In this document: piece by piece, positions 63,501-64,000 of the stretch
Layout: each line of letters starts with the position of its first letter
How positions within the stretch are numbered: the stretch's first letter is position 1
Source of the DNA: Chryseobacterium sp.
GTDB taxonomy: Bacteria > Bacteroidota > Bacteroidia > Flavobacteriales > Weeksellaceae
Length of the DNA: 64,000 bases
Assembly: GCF_019236175.1 (NCBI RefSeq)
Contig: NZ_JAFAJM010000005.1
Coordinates: 186,001 to 250,000 of the forward strand
Direction: 5' to 3'
Position numbers and translations under genes: made by a program
The notes under the pieces: model-generated
What the model was told of the DNA's origin: nothing
The model's input: only the letters and a program-made list of their open reading frames with translations
The model's database searches: none

Positions 63501-64000
63501 AATCAATAAAAAGACTTTAAACAATAATGGTGCTCTTTCACCTGTTCTGGAATACACAGAAGAAGGAAGCCCTATTGTAAAAGCTTCGGGAATAGTTGTC
63601 AACGGAGTATTTACTTCTGAATTTTATGTGCCTAAGGATATCAATTATACTATCGGAGAAGGAAGAATATTAGGTTACGCGGATAATAAAGTAACAGATG
63701 TTTTCAACAATCAGGCAGTACAGGTAGGTGGTCTGAATCCTAACGGAGTAAATGACAACCAGCCTCCGAAGGTAAGACTTTATATGAATAACACAAACTT
63801 TGCCGACGGCGGAATTACCAACCAAAACCCCACTCTTCTGGCTTGTCTTACGGATGACACAGGAATTAACGCTACAGGTTCAGGAGTAGGCCATGATATT
63901 ACGGTATATCTGGACGGGCAAATCATCAATACCATTATATTAAATGATTTTTATGCTGCCGGAGAAGGAAACGGATGCTTAAGCCCAAGTCTTGCAGAGT
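60580..64000 (+). CDS. porU: type IX secretion sortase PorU (truncated by window)
   Basis: 1140 codons are visible and the end lies beyond the window. Signal peptide (ends TLWAQ), N-terminal beta region, then a gingipain-type C25 protease domain with His H789 (YFGHGGINGW) and Cys C827 (STITCEFTLW), followed by Ig-like repeats. PorU removes C-terminal sorting signals of T9SS cargo and links them to anionic LPS at the cell surface. gldJ and porU next to each other is a known Flavobacteriia arrangement. Start ATG with the signal peptide directly after. Confidence 0.93.
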   Translation, partial: MKQKIAILFLFSFVSTLWAQRNTIEWDGSKIQDFGESKLNLPNFKNEGFSFSQNNVFIVTKQKVGEKQLKVSDLAWDNVSDRDLYELDKGGLPNYDIADISYYTLEGERYASISVSLFKTNNGRVQRLSSFNVSETAIPNTFGSVSRIGSTANPLSSGNFYKIKVNKSGIFKITTQFLRDNGINPASVNPKNFRIYGNGGLLLPEYNQDAKYSALQENAIQVVGEDDGVWNDNDYALFYAQGPDGYNLYNRENGNGFKRTETRYDRSNNVKNIYEDFSYYYINIDKGPGKRVQAVDGTLPNGLITRYDSYQVINNDQKNVMKVGRVWVEDSPFTTEKTVTFTTNSPIQATDVIRFGARIAGYRAQKNTVEFKINDQNSIIRSVPTDTSTFKYDFYFLPTYSGTITNITGNQITIKYNPNISLNPNGTFFMDYAEVQYKENLSFNGSQMNFRDFSLVSGSNTNYGFSISNASNIEQVWDVTDITNANRRVNKAGAGSFNFAYIAADQNFNNEFVAFRADAAFSPQFVERIGNQNLSALQNIDYLILTVPEMMGQAQRIASYHQTKNNYKVEIVDINKVYQEFGSGSRDLTAIRDFVSKLNTPTGSLKYVFILGDASYDFKNKVSNNSNIVTAYQSEQSSDYVSSFVTDDYIVMTKPQTASYIENNLPDLPIGRIPAANISEAGDMINKTLAYYNSLPGQSSPFGEWRMKLDFVVDDDAQDGGPFHNVMNATLVNEFEQPGQTQLKEYNVKKLYMDAFPAQSTAGGLRYPQVNQAISNAIGNSLYLFYFGHGGINGWAQERVLTTTEIQNSNNFSNVYSRFPFVSTITCEFTLWDEPSTYSAGEQFIKLKQGGAAAMITSSRAIGVIYGRQFTDTYTKNIFKLTNDDFATLGNAHLTAKKERGADLNHLKVNFLGDPAMKLSRPQRLLVIDNIDTPIPGQIRGLDFVKIKGHINNANGTLNSTFNGRVTINIFDKRINKKTLNNNGALSPVLEYTEEGSPIVKASGIVVNGVFTSEFYVPKDINYTIGEGRILGYADNKVTDVFNNQAVQVGGLNPNGVNDNQPPKVRLYMNNTNFADGGITNQNPTLLACLTDDTGINATGSGVGHDITVYLDGQIINTIILNDFYAAGEGNGCLSPSLAE

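Overview
The window reads as chromosomal DNA of a Flavobacteriia member of the Weeksellaceae, most likely Chryseobacterium or a close relative. Supporting this are low GC with AT-rich intergenic DNA, few Shine-Dalgarno sequences, promoter boxes of the Bacteroidota type (TAnnTTTG), and lineage marker genes: GldJ and PorU of the gliding/type IX secretion apparatus, LytTR and TPR-AraC regulators, and a CarboxypepD_reg-type TonB receptor. Genus is inferred from protein resemblance only. I saw no rRNA, tRNA, CRISPR array, insertion sequence or prophage; it looks like ordinary chromosome with accessory blocks.

Layout. 1-2499: 5' part of a GH18/NodB/GT2 exopolysaccharide-type fusion. 2.6-5 kb: cinA, a small acidic protein, a Blc-type lipocalin. 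5.2-11.1 kb: a LytTR response regulator, a DUF6326 membrane protein and a TPR-LytS kinase, facing two exported proteins (SIMPL/DUF541 and DUF4139). 11.2-19.2 kb: oxidoreductase, STAS-like protein, MFS pump with divergent AraC regulator, lipA, topoisomerase IB, AraC regulator. 19.3-29.4 kb: a full urease locus on the minus strand (ureABC, a beta-barrel protein, ureEFGD, nickel permease, urea channel, TonB receptor). 30.3-45.6 kb: pruA, TPR-AraC regulator, thioredoxin-like protein, fabH, corA, patatin, HxlR/NAD(P)H oxidoreductase pair, snapalysin-like protease, tag, alpha/beta hydrolase, DoxDA. 46.8-51.5 kb: tetR-tolC-emrA-emrB drug efflux operon. 52-64 kb: holB, an outer-membrane protein, lptC, anmK, SRPBCC protein, Nudix hydrolase, murF, gldJ, and porU running off the right edge.

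The best new signal is regulatory. Three pairs of a 7-base direct repeat (ACCAAGT/C), each with a period of exactly 21 bp, lie upstream of the kinase gene, the SIMPL gene and the DUF4139 gene. This is the geometry of LytTR-family sites such as that of E. coli BtsR. In the two forward promoters the last repeat base is exactly 28 bases before an identical TAATTTTA box. The window therefore probably holds a sensor, its regulator and its envelope targets together with their operators. Secondary points are a urease operon carrying its own outer-membrane proteins, a 14-bp palindrome ahead of ureA, candidate HxlR and TetR operators, possible leaderless starts of murF and holB, and a heptamer repeat in a lipoprotein promoter.
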